A DNA stretch of 64,000 bases from Saprospiraceae bacterium. Lineage in GTDB: Bacteria; Bacteroidota; Bacteroidia; Chitinophagales; Saprospiraceae. The position numbers and the translations under genes were made by a program. Location of the stretch: assembly GCA_016787415.1 (NCBI GenBank), contig JAEUUT010000032.1:1-64000 (forward strand), given 5' to 3'. Below, piece after piece: positions 47,875 to 56,342 of the stretch (its first letter is position 1; every line of letters begins with the position of its first letter). The notes below the pieces were generated by a model that had not been told where the DNA came from, searched no databases, and saw only the letters and a program-made list of their open reading frames with translations.

Positions 47875-48547
47875 TACTTAGATTCGGATTTTCGAATGTG
47901 TTGGAGTTGCCTGATCTTCAGCGCCCATTGTTCATTCGAGAGGACTGAAGGGTCGGATATGTGCAGGTAATATTGAAGCAAGGTATTGTGGTACTCTACC
48001 CAGTTTTCTTCCGGGCTTCCATCGAAGCCCTTCAGAAGTTTCCCAGGTCGTCCCCGGTGTATTCCAGCAGCGAATCGAGTATTTCAGAGAAGCCGAGCAG
48101 ATGGCCGGCAGACTGTTTCACATCTTCATCGCCTTCAATCCAGCATGCCGAAAGGATGTGCTTAGCATACAGCAGTGGGTTCTGCTTGCCCTTTACCTGG
48201 GCCTGGCTGTATGTTTCACGATCAACAGGTTTCAGCAGCACCATTTTTTCGTCGGAGAATTCTATGGTTGCCACTCCATCCTTCCAGGAGTGCGCGCAAG
48301 AAATTTTCCCAAAAACATCGTCGCTGATAGTGGACAACTGTCGCAAATAAGCCACGGTGTTTTTGAGTTTTTCTTTGTCACCATCAACCACCAGCCCGAT
48401 CAAAGTGTCGGCTACCCCGTTGGGATCGCGCCGGCCATTTGCCAGGGCAAGCCCCAGCACTTTGGTGTCTGGATGCTTCAGTTTAATCGTGTAGCCATCA
48501 TTGAAGACTACGATAAGCGTTTCGTCATTCCGTTGAACCGTCGCCAT
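47874..48547 (-). CDS. Tail assembly chaperone, predicted -1 frameshift product
   Basis: If ribosomes slip by -1 on GGGAAAC (48044-48038), the 170 upstream residues are joined to a 54-residue extension (LLKGFDGSPEENWVEYHNTL ... RKSESK) that ends in TAA one base into the tape-measure ATG. The extension frame has no usable ATG, GTG or TTG start near its beginning and looks like real protein. The arrangement matches the G/GT chaperone pairs of lambda- and Mu-type tails, which help the tape measure to take up tube protein. Confidence 0.75.
48032..48547 (-). CDS. Tail assembly chaperone, short form
   Basis: 171 residues in the unshifted frame, ending GDDLGNF. The mostly alpha/beta N-terminus (VFNDGYTIKLKHPDTKVLGL) and the position between tube and tape measure mark it as the G-type chaperone. 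The long form is given separately. Confidence 0.8.
   Translation of the reverse strand: MATVQRNDETLIVVFNDGYTIKLKHPDTKVLGLALANGRRDPNGVADTLIGLVVDGDKEKLKNTVAYLRQLSTISDDVFGKISCAHSWKDGVATIEFSDEKMVLLKPVDRETYSQAQVKGKQNPLLYAKHILSACWIEGDEDVKQSAGHLLGFSEILDSLLEYTGDDLGNF
48038..48044 (-). other. Programmed -1 frameshift site
   Basis: G GGA AAC in the zero frame, two codons before the TGA stop. It is the X XXY YYZ type, near-identical to the lambda G GGA AAG site. Confidence 0.78.
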
Positions 48548-48634
48548 TTTTCCTTTAAATAGTGTTTAATGTTAAAAAAATGGGGGCGGGCGATGCGGCC
48601 CGCCCCCGAATTGCGCTGTCGAAAAAAATATTTC

Positions 48635-49054
48635 TTAGGCCCCTTCCTTCACATCGAGTGCCAGGAACGGCATGGAAATTTCCATGAACTTGTCCGCAGC
48701 CTGCATGCCCTTTTCGTATTCCGTAAACTGGCAGCCCTGGATAATATCGGTCACAGCGGTTGCGCCATTGCCATAAGTGACTACGATGTCAAAAGACACG
48801 TCGGTCAGTTTGGCCAATGGATTTGCCGTTTTCACCGCCAGGCGCATGGCTTCCAGTTCAGACTGGAGCAGCATCAGTTCGCCCTCCACCTTTTCAGAGC
48901 CGTTTTGGATGCTCAGGGCTTTTTTGCCCCGGCCGTGCAAAAGTTCCTTTTCAACCGAAACCTTGTACGACACGCCGCGAAAACCTTCGAGCGTCCGCCC
49001 CAGGATATTCACACTGATGTCCGAGAACGAGTATTGTCTTGAATTGAATCCCAT
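48635..49054 (-). CDS. Tail tube protein
   Basis: 139 residues, compact and beta-rich. MGFNSRQYSFSDISVNILG and the FTEYEKGMQAADKFMEISMP end are typical of tube proteins of Bacteroidota contractile phages. It directly follows the sheath gene, the common order. Confidence 0.85.
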   Translation of the reverse strand: MGFNSRQYSFSDISVNILGRTLEGFRGVSYKVSVEKELLHGRGKKALSIQNGSEKVEGELMLLQSELEAMRLAVKTANPLAKLTDVSFDIVVTYGNGATAVTDIIQGCQFTEYEKGMQAADKFMEISMPFLALDVKEGA

Positions 49055-49066
49055 TGCGCAGGTAGT

Positions 49067-50254
49067 TTAGGACAGTGCCGGGTTAGTGAATCCGAGCCGC
49101 ACCTCGATCTGCTTGGCATAGCCATATGGAACGATGCGGATGTCGATACAGATTTTGTTCGTGCTGAGCACATTTTGCAGCGGGTCGACGTAGGCTTCCA
49201 CGCTTACGATTTCGCTTTCGCCTACCATTGCCGTACCGATTGCGTTCTCGATCAGGGCCTGGTACTGCTTTGCTTTTACGGTAGCGATGTAGCCCGTATC
49301 AGGATCGATCAGCACCTCGTCCAGGATTTCCTCGACGTAGGTGGTGTATGCGATCCGGATGGCCTTGTCGATAATCCGGCCACGTGCCAGGCTGCTGTAG
49401 TCGTTGGTAGCGGCCACGGCAGTAGGGTCGTCCGTGAAGTAGTACCCGGCTTTTCCGGGATACGTGCGCAGCGTGATAAACCCTTTATCGTGGATAGCAG
49501 TCGATGCACCCTGATTGCTTTCCAGCGTAGCCGTTCCGAGGTAAGCCGCCGTGATAGGCAGGCTTCCGTCCTTCACGCGCCCCGGATTACGCTGCACCGG
49601 CACAGCAGCGAGTCGGCCGAGCAGGATACCGATAGCCGACCGGGCGCCGCTTTCGCTGTTCCCGATCAGTACGGCCATGTTGGGCTTTGTCAGTGCCTTC
49701 AGGTTTACCAGCGACGAACTGGTGCCCGTGTATGCATAGCCTTCCACAACGATGCGCACGGGCTTGAAAGCCGCCTGCATATCGTCGGCCAGCGCCTGGC
49801 CAGTGGTGAGGGCATTTACGATGTCTGCATCGATCTGGTGCGTCGAGGTGCTGGGAGAATAGCCACCAGCGGGATTACGACCAACGCCCAGGATGCGAAT
49901 ACGGCCACCTGCATCGTCAAGCAGTTTCTTGGCGTGTGTATTGGTTTTCGTCAGGATGGCCTCCACCGTTGTAGCCTGGCTCACCAGCATGATCCACAAC
50001 TCGGCGCCGTCGCCGGCTGCGTCGTAAAACTCTTTGATGGTGCGCCACACCTTTACGGTGTTGGTGGTATCGTAGGCGGCATCGATGCCGAGCGCCTCGA
50101 AGTCATCCAGGCCGAAACCCTGAAACGATGTGCCCAGGGCCAGACTGGTGGCGGCCACACCGTTGAACACGATGCCGACAACTGCGTCATCGCTTTGCGG
50201 GGCAAGGCCGAGGCCACCGTTTTGAAGTAGTACGTTTACTCCGGGTAAAGGCAT
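49067..50254 (-). CDS. Tail sheath protein (DUF2586-like)
   Basis: 395 residues, the expected size. The opening PLPGVNVLLQNGGLGLAPQS and the C-terminal domain (ARGRIIDKAIRIAYTTYVEE ... VDPLQNVLSTNKICIDIRIV) are those of sheath-type proteins. It proves a contractile (myovirus-type) tail. Confidence 0.85.
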   Translation of the reverse strand: MPLPGVNVLLQNGGLGLAPQSDDAVVGIVFNGVAATSLALGTSFQGFGLDDFEALGIDAAYDTTNTVKVWRTIKEFYDAAGDGAELWIMLVSQATTVEAILTKTNTHAKKLLDDAGGRIRILGVGRNPAGGYSPSTSTHQIDADIVNALTTGQALADDMQAAFKPVRIVVEGYAYTGTSSSLVNLKALTKPNMAVLIGNSESGARSAIGILLGRLAAVPVQRNPGRVKDGSLPITAAYLGTATLESNQGASTAIHDKGFITLRTYPGKAGYYFTDDPTAVAATNDYSSLARGRIIDKAIRIAYTTYVEEILDEVLIDPDTGYIATVKAKQYQALIENAIGTAMVGESEIVSVEAYVDPLQNVLSTNKICIDIRIVPYGYAKQIEVRLGFTNPALS

Positions 50255-50301
50255 AACACGTATTTATGAGAGTACCGGTAGGGAAGGCAGGAACGCACTG
50301 T

Positions 50302-50709
50302 TTAGTGCGTCCCGCCTCCTGTACGCCGGTTCGGAATGAACGAATCGAGGATATTTTTCAGGAAGTTCAGGATACTGTCGTCTCGTTGCGTAGGAGTAAG
50401 CCGGACGATAGCCTCCAGAAAAGTGCCCAGGGCAAACAACAGCCCTACCCAGTTGGCTTTGATAAATCCCCATACGTTTGCGCCCTCCTGATCAGGAACA
50501 GGCTCATTGGTATCAGGAATGTCTGCCGTGTCGGCCTGAGCGATTTCGGCTACTTGCGCGACCTGAGCGTATTGCACAGGCACAACAGACGTCTCCACCT
50601 GGGCGCGCTGGCCACGCACAAGATCGTGCTGAGCAATGCCGAATTTTACGCCGAGTGCAACCACCAGGGCAAACAAGGCAAACAGTTTGGGAATGCGGTA
50701 ATTTTTCAT
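50302..50709 (-). CDS. Small phage membrane protein, possible holin
   Basis: 135 residues with an N-terminal membrane helix (LFALFALVVALGVKFGIA) and a second hydrophobic stretch (WVGLLFALGTFLEAIVRL), joined by a Gln/Val/Asp-rich linker. The size and two-helix layout would suit a holin, but no endolysin is seen nearby. Confidence 0.6.
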   Translation of the reverse strand: MKNYRIPKLFALFALVVALGVKFGIAQHDLVRGQRAQVETSVVPVQYAQVAQVAEIAQADTADIPDTNEPVPDQEGANVWGFIKANWVGLLFALGTFLEAIVRLTPTQRDDSILNFLKNILDSFIPNRRTGGGTH

Positions 50710-50750
50710 TGCGAATCAATGGTTATATCAAGGCCAAAGGCCCGGATGAG

Positions 50751-51137
50751 TTACTTTTTCTTGCCGCCTTTTTTGGCAGGTTTTTCCTCCTGGTCGGCGG
50801 CTGCTTTATTGGCGGCCTCCTGGTCGGCTTTCGCCTTGTCAGCGGCTTCCTGTTCGGCTTTTGCCTTGTCAGCGGCTTCCTGTTCGGCTTTCGCCTTGTC
50901 AGCGGCTTCCTGTTCGGCTTTCGCCTTATCGGCGGCTTCCTGTTCGGCTTTTGCCTTGTCAGCGGCTTCCTGCATCGGGCTTTGATACTGCGATGCACGG
51001 GTCACAACTTCGACCTTACCCTGCACGAATTTGGCGTGGGTTTCCGCTTCGCCCATTTTCAGGAAAGGCATATCATTGACGACAAAAATCTTGTCGGCGT
51101 CGGGGTAGCAATCAAAAACTGATTTCCAGTTCATCAT
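50751..51137 (-). CDS. Phage protein with repeated QEAADKAKAE segment
   Basis: 128 residues. A folded N-terminal part (about 1-55, with NWKSVFDCYPDADKIFVVND) is followed by five to six copies of a decapeptide QEAADKAKAE and a Lys-rich tail (KKGGKKK). The repeat forms a charged helix or coiled coil. It overlaps the upstream gene by ATGA. Function unknown. Confidence 0.7.
   Translation of the reverse strand: MMNWKSVFDCYPDADKIFVVNDMPFLKMGEAETHAKFVQGKVEVVTRASQYQSPMQEAADKAKAEQEAADKAKAEQEAADKAKAEQEAADKAKAEQEAADKAKADQEAANKAAADQEEKPAKKGGKKK
50811..50970. repeat. 30-bp tandem repeat inside a phage gene
   Basis: About 5.3 copies of a 30-base unit with few differences, encoding the repeated decapeptide. 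Confidence 0.9.
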
Positions 51138-51367
51138 AAGTGTAAAAGTTTGGGAAGTATGCTGCCGACAATGCCGGCTACGAATCCGATCACAGCACCC
51201 CAGACACGTATCTTGATTTGCTGCTCCAGGAGTTTCATTTCCAGTTGAGCGACCTTATCTGCAAGCGCTTTTTGCGACGACACCTCTTGTTCCAGACGGT
51301 CTACTTTCTCATTCAAGAGTAGCAGTAGTTCACGCTCTGTCAGGTTATTCAGTTTGTTTGCCGCCAT
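51134..51367 (-). CDS. Small coiled-coil membrane protein of the prophage
   Basis: 77 residues. A coiled coil (about 8-50, EKVDRLEQEVSSQKALADKV) is followed by one membrane helix (WGAVIGFVAGIVGSILPKLL). The layout recalls holin-like or Rz-type small proteins, but no assignment is safe. Confidence 0.65.
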   Translation of the reverse strand: MAANKLNNLTERELLLLLNEKVDRLEQEVSSQKALADKVAQLEMKLLEQQIKIRVWGAVIGFVAGIVGSILPKLLHL

Positions 51368-51403
51368 ATCAATAAGTACCTCAGATAAGATCGCTCAATC
51401 TGT

Positions 51404-51742
51404 TTAGTTGATGGTATTGGTCGCCGTGTGGATGAACTTGCCGTTCGCCATCACGAAGGACGCAACCTTGGTTTTGTTGATCGTACCGGCCAGGCCTGCG
51501 CTGGTAGCGTAAGTGCTGCCAAACGTTACGTCGTAGGCCGTGCCGCCACAAGGGACTTCCACGAAAAGCAGCGCGCCGTCTTTCACCCCCGAATCAGGGG
51601 TAATATTGATGGTGGTGGCGCCCGTCAGGTTAGAACCCAATTTGGCGTAGGTCACCTGGTCGCCAACGGAAAGGGCAATCGTGGTGGCCGTGGTGACGGC
51701 TTGCATATCGGCATCGCCGAAAGGATATTTTACACCGGACAT
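51404..51742 (-). CDS. Head decoration protein candidate
   Basis: 112 residues from the ATG of MSGVKYPFGDADMQAVTTAT. Beta-rich, Thr/Gly-rich (VEVPCGGTAYDVTFGSTYAT). It directly follows the capsid gene, the common place for decoration proteins. The longer start at 51808 would overlap the capsid gene and is rejected. Confidence 0.62.
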   Translation of the reverse strand: MSGVKYPFGDADMQAVTTATTIALSVGDQVTYAKLGSNLTGATTINITPDSGVKDGALLFVEVPCGGTAYDVTFGSTYATSAGLAGTINKTKVASFVMANGKFIHTATNTIN

Positions 51743-51800
51743 ATGTTCGATTTGAGTGTTGAAAGAATCAGATTCGCCCTGCCATTCCGGGCTATCGTTA

Positions 51801-52706
51801 CTAACCATCTACCAGCAGGCCCACGCCAGCGTTGTCGTTACGGCGACGGCGGCCACCGTTGCGGATGAGGAAGGAAACGATGTCGCCCTGGTATTCAGCG
51901 CGGTTCAGGTTTTCGAAGATGTCCACTGTGCCCGTGGCTTTTTCCACGCTGCCTTTGGCGAATGCTACCGATGCCTCGTTGTCGTCCGTCGCGTTGGCAG
52001 CGTCGGGTGCCTTCACAGTGCCACCGCTGGCCACGCGAATGGTCAGGTTGCGCTGGATGAATTTGAAGCCGTGCAGAGCCGGGATATCGCCGTCCTTGAT
52101 ATTCACGATGTTCTGAAAGTAGTTTTTCAGGTTCGTATCGCTCAGCAGGTCGTTGTAGTGCGAAGCGCACAGCACGAAGTAGCGGTCTTTCATCGGAACG
52201 TTGGCCGCATCGAAAGCAGCCTTCATGGCAATGATGTCGGCTTCAGTGGCGCGTTTGCGGGTACCCGTTGCGCCGGCTGCGCCGGCAGGGCGGGTGGTGG
52301 CGCTGGAGGTGGCTACACGGAAAGCCGTGGTGTTGGGGATGGAGAGCGCCCATCGGTACAGCATCCAGGTGCCCACGTCGTCCAGGAGGCTGCCCAACTG
52401 TTCATCGATCACGGACTGCATTTTGTCGTACGACAATTCTGCCTTGTCAATGTCGGTGATCAGTACCGGCTGTTTCGAGAAACGGTCGAGTGCATAAGTG
52501 ATGTCGGTATCGCCACGCTGTACCACGGTAAGCGGGTAGGTGCTGTTGTTGACGATGGTCGGGGTGGGGCCTGCGCTTTGAGGGATGTGTACCACGCTAC
52601 CGCCATACACCATGTCATCCGCATCGGTAGCGAAAGCCATGAACCGGTTATCCAGTTGGAGGCGCTCGATAATTTCGCGCTTCCACATTTCGACATTAAC
52701 TGCCAT
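51801..52706 (-). CDS. Major capsid protein
   Basis: 301 residues without a long prodomain. MWKREIIERLQLDNRFMAFA, followed by DITYALDRFSKQPVLITDID and NVPMKDRYFVLCASHYNDLL, fits the HK97-fold capsid proteins of Bacteroidota Mu-like phages. The position after the protease/scaffold gene supports this. Confidence 0.85.
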   Translation of the reverse strand: MAVNVEMWKREIIERLQLDNRFMAFATDADDMVYGGSVVHIPQSAGPTPTIVNNSTYPLTVVQRGDTDITYALDRFSKQPVLITDIDKAELSYDKMQSVIDEQLGSLLDDVGTWMLYRWALSIPNTTAFRVATSSATTRPAGAAGATGTRKRATEADIIAMKAAFDAANVPMKDRYFVLCASHYNDLLSDTNLKNYFQNIVNIKDGDIPALHGFKFIQRNLTIRVASGGTVKAPDAANATDDNEASVAFAKGSVEKATGTVDIFENLNRAEYQGDIVSFLIRNGGRRRRNDNAGVGLLVDG

Positions 52707-52770
52707 TGGTATAAAGAGTTGATTTGTAAACGATGGATGTTGTATAGGTCAGACCTGGCCAGATCGGCGT

Positions 52771-53772
52771 TTAGTCTTTCGCGTCGACTTTGTAATCCTT
52801 GCCAAATTCGGCTTTGTACAGCATGTTGAAAGTGTCGAAGTCGTTGTCCTTCAGTTTCTGAAGGCCGGCCGGATCACCCTTGCGCATCTCGCTGAAGGTT
52901 TTGCCGTTGTACGTGAAGTCGCCCGAACCGTTGCCGTTTTTCCCTGCCGGGAAATCAGACAGTTTCACCACTTTGGGCAAGCCCTCCAGGGCGGCTTTGG
53001 CGCTGTCGAAGTCGGCATTGAACAGGTTCACATACACCTGGCGCTGCGCCTGCGTGATACGATTTTCAGCCACGGCAGCATCCACCAGGGTTTTGATGTC
53101 GTTGTCGCGCTGCGCCTTTTGAGCGTCCTCGATCTCCTTGAGTTTAGCCTTCAGGGCAGTGTTTTCGGAAGACAGAGCGACAAGTGCCGTGATTTTCGTT
53201 TGTACGTCGGAAAGGGTAATGTTGCCGGTGAGGCCCAAAAGGCCACCGATGATTTTCAGTTCTTCCATGTTGTGAATGGTAGGTGTGGATGTGTTGCCGG
53301 CCGTCAGCGATACCAGGGCCGTTTTGTCTCCCAGGTCAATCACCTGGTCGTTGTCGTCGTAGAGTGCGATAGCGCCATCATTCGAAGCCACGTCGCAAAT
53401 GCTTGCTTCGCGGATTTTGCTGGCTGCCAATGTCGCCAGCGTTTGGCCGGCTACCATAGAGGACGGATCCCATTTGCGAGGTTTCAGACCGGCACTGGCT
53501 TCGAAAATATGACCGGCTTCAACCTTGCGAGCGATGTCGGCCGCAAAGGGATCATCCATATCAAATTCAGGATCAGCCAGGAGTTTGCCGCCTTCTTTGC
53601 GCAAGTTGACCCAGTGCCCGATTGGCAGGATTTGATTCTTATCCGTGCCATTGGCCCGTACATGGTTCCACAGCATAACGAGTTTGCCGGAAACCGGAAG
53701 TTCTATACCTTCGGTAAGAACCCGAAAGCCATAAGAGTTAACGTCGTTTGTGCTGAGAATGAATGTAGGCAT
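52771..53772 (-). CDS. Prohead protease/scaffold fusion protein (Mu gpI/Z-like)
   Basis: 333 residues from the ATG of MPTFILSTNDVNSYGFRVLT. The upstream ATG at 53820 precedes the predicted promoter. The N-terminal half (about 1-150) resembles a prohead protease (LWNHVRANGTDKN, HIFEASAGLKPRKWDP, IREASICDV with a candidate Ser). The C-terminal half (about 185-333) is a helical scaffold with a coiled coil (SSENTALKAKLKEIEDAQKA). In one protein it would both template and mature the prohead. Confidence 0.78.
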   Translation of the reverse strand: MPTFILSTNDVNSYGFRVLTEGIELPVSGKLVMLWNHVRANGTDKNQILPIGHWVNLRKEGGKLLADPEFDMDDPFAADIARKVEAGHIFEASAGLKPRKWDPSSMVAGQTLATLAASKIREASICDVASNDGAIALYDDNDQVIDLGDKTALVSLTAGNTSTPTIHNMEELKIIGGLLGLTGNITLSDVQTKITALVALSSENTALKAKLKEIEDAQKAQRDNDIKTLVDAAVAENRITQAQRQVYVNLFNADFDSAKAALEGLPKVVKLSDFPAGKNGNGSGDFTYNGKTFSEMRKGDPAGLQKLKDNDFDTFNMLYKAEFGKDYKVDAKD

Positions 53773-53792
53773 TGCTTTCGCTATTGATGCCA

Positions 53793-53820
53793 CAAACATA
53801 TTAGCACAAGAAGCCCACAA
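53793..53820 (-). promoter_or_regulatory. Promoter of the leftward head-tail operon
   Basis: Minus strand: TTG (53820-53818), 17-base spacer, TATGTTTG (53800-53793), a perfect -7 box. The predicted start is near 53786. Confidence 0.6.
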
Positions 53821-53896
53821 CCAAATAAGCAGGCGAAGGCCGCCGCAACCCTTGCGAACACTGCCACATCATACTATATATGGTGTATTTCGCCAA

Positions 53897-53904
53897 TACT
53901 TTTG
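53897..53904 (+). promoter_or_regulatory. -7 element of the rightward packaging/head operon
   Basis: TACTTTTG matches TAnnTTTG, 15 bases before the ATG at 53919. Because it lies downstream of ATG 53880, it supports the shorter start of the terminase small-subunit gene. Confidence 0.5.
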
Positions 53905-53918
53905 CCCAAAATGACCGT

Positions 53919-54344
53919 ATGACGATTGATCAAAAAAAGGAGTTTGCCAAACTCCTGTATGTCCGCGAACGCCTCACGCAAAAGGAGGTAGCCACACGCG
54001 CCGAGGTATCCGAACAGACGATGGTGAAATGGGTGAGGGAATATGGATGGGAAAAACTGCGCCGGTCGCTGCTCGTTACCAAACAGGAACAAATCGCACG
54101 GCTGTACGATCAGATTGAATCGCTGAATACCGAGATTGGCGACGGATACGCCGATTCCAAACAGGCCGACGTAATCACCAAACTCACCGCCGCCATCCGG
54201 AACATGGAAACCGAAGTAAATATCGGTGAGCGCGTCGAAGTGTGTATGGAACTCTGCGACTACACGCGCCAGGTAGCGCCCGAAAAAGCGAGCGAACTGG
54301 TAACACTCTGCGATTCGTTTATTAAATCGATGCTGAAACGATGA
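53919..54344 (+). CDS. Terminase small subunit candidate (HTH DNA-binding)
   Basis: 141 residues from ATG 53919. An HTH (about 15-40, LTQKEVATRAEVSEQTMVKW) is followed by a long helical part. It starts the rightward operon and overlaps the large terminase by ATGA, the place of the Mu gp27-type small subunit. It would recognise the packaging site. Confidence 0.75.
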   Translation: MTIDQKKEFAKLLYVRERLTQKEVATRAEVSEQTMVKWVREYGWEKLRRSLLVTKQEQIARLYDQIESLNTEIGDGYADSKQADVITKLTAAIRNMETEVNIGERVEVCMELCDYTRQVAPEKASELVTLCDSFIKSMLKR

Positions 54345-55855
54345 GCGCCGGAACCGACAAACAATTCCTACAACGCTGGGACGAATACCGCAAAAGCGTA
54401 GAGCGCGACATACCTGTCCCGTTCGACGAGACGGAAGCGCAGCAAAAAGCCCGCAAGGCACGGCTACTCAGCAACTTCGAGGAATTCTGCAAGTATTATT
54501 TCCCAACGTACTGTTCGGCGCCGTTCGCGCCGTTTCACCTGAAGTTTGCGCGCAAGGTGGCGAAGGCCGACAAAATATACATGGTTCGAGCCTGGGCGCG
54601 GGAACACGCCAAGTCGGTTGTATCCGGACTGTTTATCCCCATCTTCGAAATGCTGAACGGCCGGCTGTTCAACATGCTCCTGGTTTCGCACTCGTACGAC
54701 AACGCCTGTGAACTGCTCATGCCGCTCATGATCCAGTTGGAAAGCAACCCCAGGCTGATACATGATTTCGGAAGTCAAAAGTCCTGGCGCGGTTGGGAAA
54801 TCGGCCGTTTCATCACCGCAGGTGGCCAGTCCTTTCGGGCGCTCGGCAGCGGCCAAAGCCCGCGCGGTTCGCGCAATGAAGAAAAGCGCCCGGACTTCAT
54901 ACTCATCGACGACATCGATACCGACGAGGAAGCCCGCAACCCGACCCGCTTGAAAAAGAAATGGGACTGGATAGAGCAGGCGCTTTGGCCCACCATGTCG
55001 ATCTCGGGCCGTAAGCGCTTTATCATCGTCGGCAATATCATCGCTAAGGATAGTATTGTCGTTCGTGCCTCGAAAAAGGCCGACGACTTTGAGCAGATCA
55101 ACATTCTGGACAAGAATGGCCAGCCATCCTGGAAGGAGCGCTACAGCCTTACCGACGTCAACTACATGCTGTCGAAAATCTCCTATGCTTCCGGGCAAAA
55201 GGAGTATTTTAATAACCCGATCAACGAGGGTACAGTTTTCACCGACATTCGCTGGGGGAAAGTGCCCGACCTGAGAAAATTCACCTTTGTGGTGGATTAC
55301 TGCGACTCGTCGTACAAGGATAGCCGAAAAAACGATTTTAAGGCCGTGACGCTGGTTGGCGAGTATCAGGGCAATTACTATATAATACGTGTACGCCTGG
55401 AACAGACCATCCTGACCAAAATGCTGGAATGGTTCTACGACCTGCGCGACTTCGTGCGCGACCGCACCCAGATGTACAACTACGTGGAGTGCAACGGCTT
55501 CCAGGATGCATGGTACACCGACGTGTTTATGCCGGCGCTGCGCACGATGGAAAAGGCAAAGGGTACGATGGCCATCAGCCCGGACGACCGCGACAAACCC
55601 GACAAGTTCAGCCGCATCGAGGGCAACCTCGAACCGCTCAACCGGCGCGGCTCGCTCATCTTCAACGAGGACGAAAAAGACGACCCGCACATGCAACGCC
55701 TCGAAGAACAGTTTCGGGCCATAGAGCCGGGACTGCCTGCACACGACGACGGGCCTGATGCAGTAGAGGGGGCCGTCTGGATTATCAATAACAAACTGCG
55801 CCGCCTGGAGCCTATGACTGTAGGAAAAGACCGGCGCACCAAAAACAAGTTCTGA
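54341..55855 (+). CDS. Terminase large subunit
   Basis: 504 residues. The ATPase part shows a deviant Walker A (WAREHAKS, about 84-91) and Walker B (FILIDDID, about 186-193). The RNase H-like nuclease part has VVDYCDSSYKDSRKNDFKAV and the late Asp in DDGPDAVEGA. It packages DNA into the prohead. Size and order fit Mu gp28-like terminases of this phylum. Confidence 0.92.
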   Translation: MSAGTDKQFLQRWDEYRKSVERDIPVPFDETEAQQKARKARLLSNFEEFCKYYFPTYCSAPFAPFHLKFARKVAKADKIYMVRAWAREHAKSVVSGLFIPIFEMLNGRLFNMLLVSHSYDNACELLMPLMIQLESNPRLIHDFGSQKSWRGWEIGRFITAGGQSFRALGSGQSPRGSRNEEKRPDFILIDDIDTDEEARNPTRLKKKWDWIEQALWPTMSISGRKRFIIVGNIIAKDSIVVRASKKADDFEQINILDKNGQPSWKERYSLTDVNYMLSKISYASGQKEYFNNPINEGTVFTDIRWGKVPDLRKFTFVVDYCDSSYKDSRKNDFKAVTLVGEYQGNYYIIRVRLEQTILTKMLEWFYDLRDFVRDRTQMYNYVECNGFQDAWYTDVFMPALRTMEKAKGTMAISPDDRDKPDKFSRIEGNLEPLNRRGSLIFNEDEKDDPHMQRLEEQFRAIEPGLPAHDDGPDAVEGAVWIINNKLRRLEPMTVGKDRRTKNKF

Positions 55856-55856
55856 T

Positions 55857-56267
55857 ATGCCGTTTATTCTGAAATCCGACCTGTACACCAAAATACTGGA
55901 GGACGAACTGAACGAGATCACACGCGCCGACGACACCCTGATAACACAGGCAGCCGACTCGGCCGTGGCCGAGATGCGCGGATACCTGTTCGACACGTTC
56001 GACGTGGATACCATCTTCAGCCAGACCGGCGAAAACCGGCATGCACTGCTTGTCGATTTCGGGGCCGACATCACACTGTACATCCTGGTGAGCCGATTGC
56101 AGGCAGGCCAAAGTATAGACGACCGGCGCGAACGATACGAGCGCGCCAAGACCTGGCTACGTCAAGCCAGCAAGACAGAATTTTACAACGACCTGCCACG
56201 CCGGATCGAAACCAAACAGACGCACATTTCCTACGGAAGTCTGCCAAAACGGAATAACAGGTTTTAA
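55857..56267 (+). CDS. DUF1320 head-tail connector (Mu gp36-like)
   Basis: 136 residues. ELNEITRADDTLITQAADSA and LYILVSRLQAGQSIDDRRER are features of DUF1320 connectors, which sit under the portal. In Mu this gene follows the head genes; here it lies between terminase and portal. Confidence 0.85.
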   Translation: MPFILKSDLYTKILEDELNEITRADDTLITQAADSAVAEMRGYLFDTFDVDTIFSQTGENRHALLVDFGADITLYILVSRLQAGQSIDDRRERYERAKTWLRQASKTEFYNDLPRRIETKQTHISYGSLPKRNNRF

Positions 56268-56342
56268 CCCGATAGCCACAACCAATTTTTAACGCGATTT
56301 AAACGCTCCTGCGGCGTTTTTACCCACTCAAGTAGTACAAGT

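Noticed and set aside
50811-50970. CRISPR-like array
   Set aside because: The 30-base units are contiguous without spacers and encode a repeated decapeptide.
54464-56149. 561-codon minus-strand frame opposite the large terminase
   Set aside because: Long only because of the codon pattern of the terminase; no domain is visible, and terminase motifs are on the plus strand.
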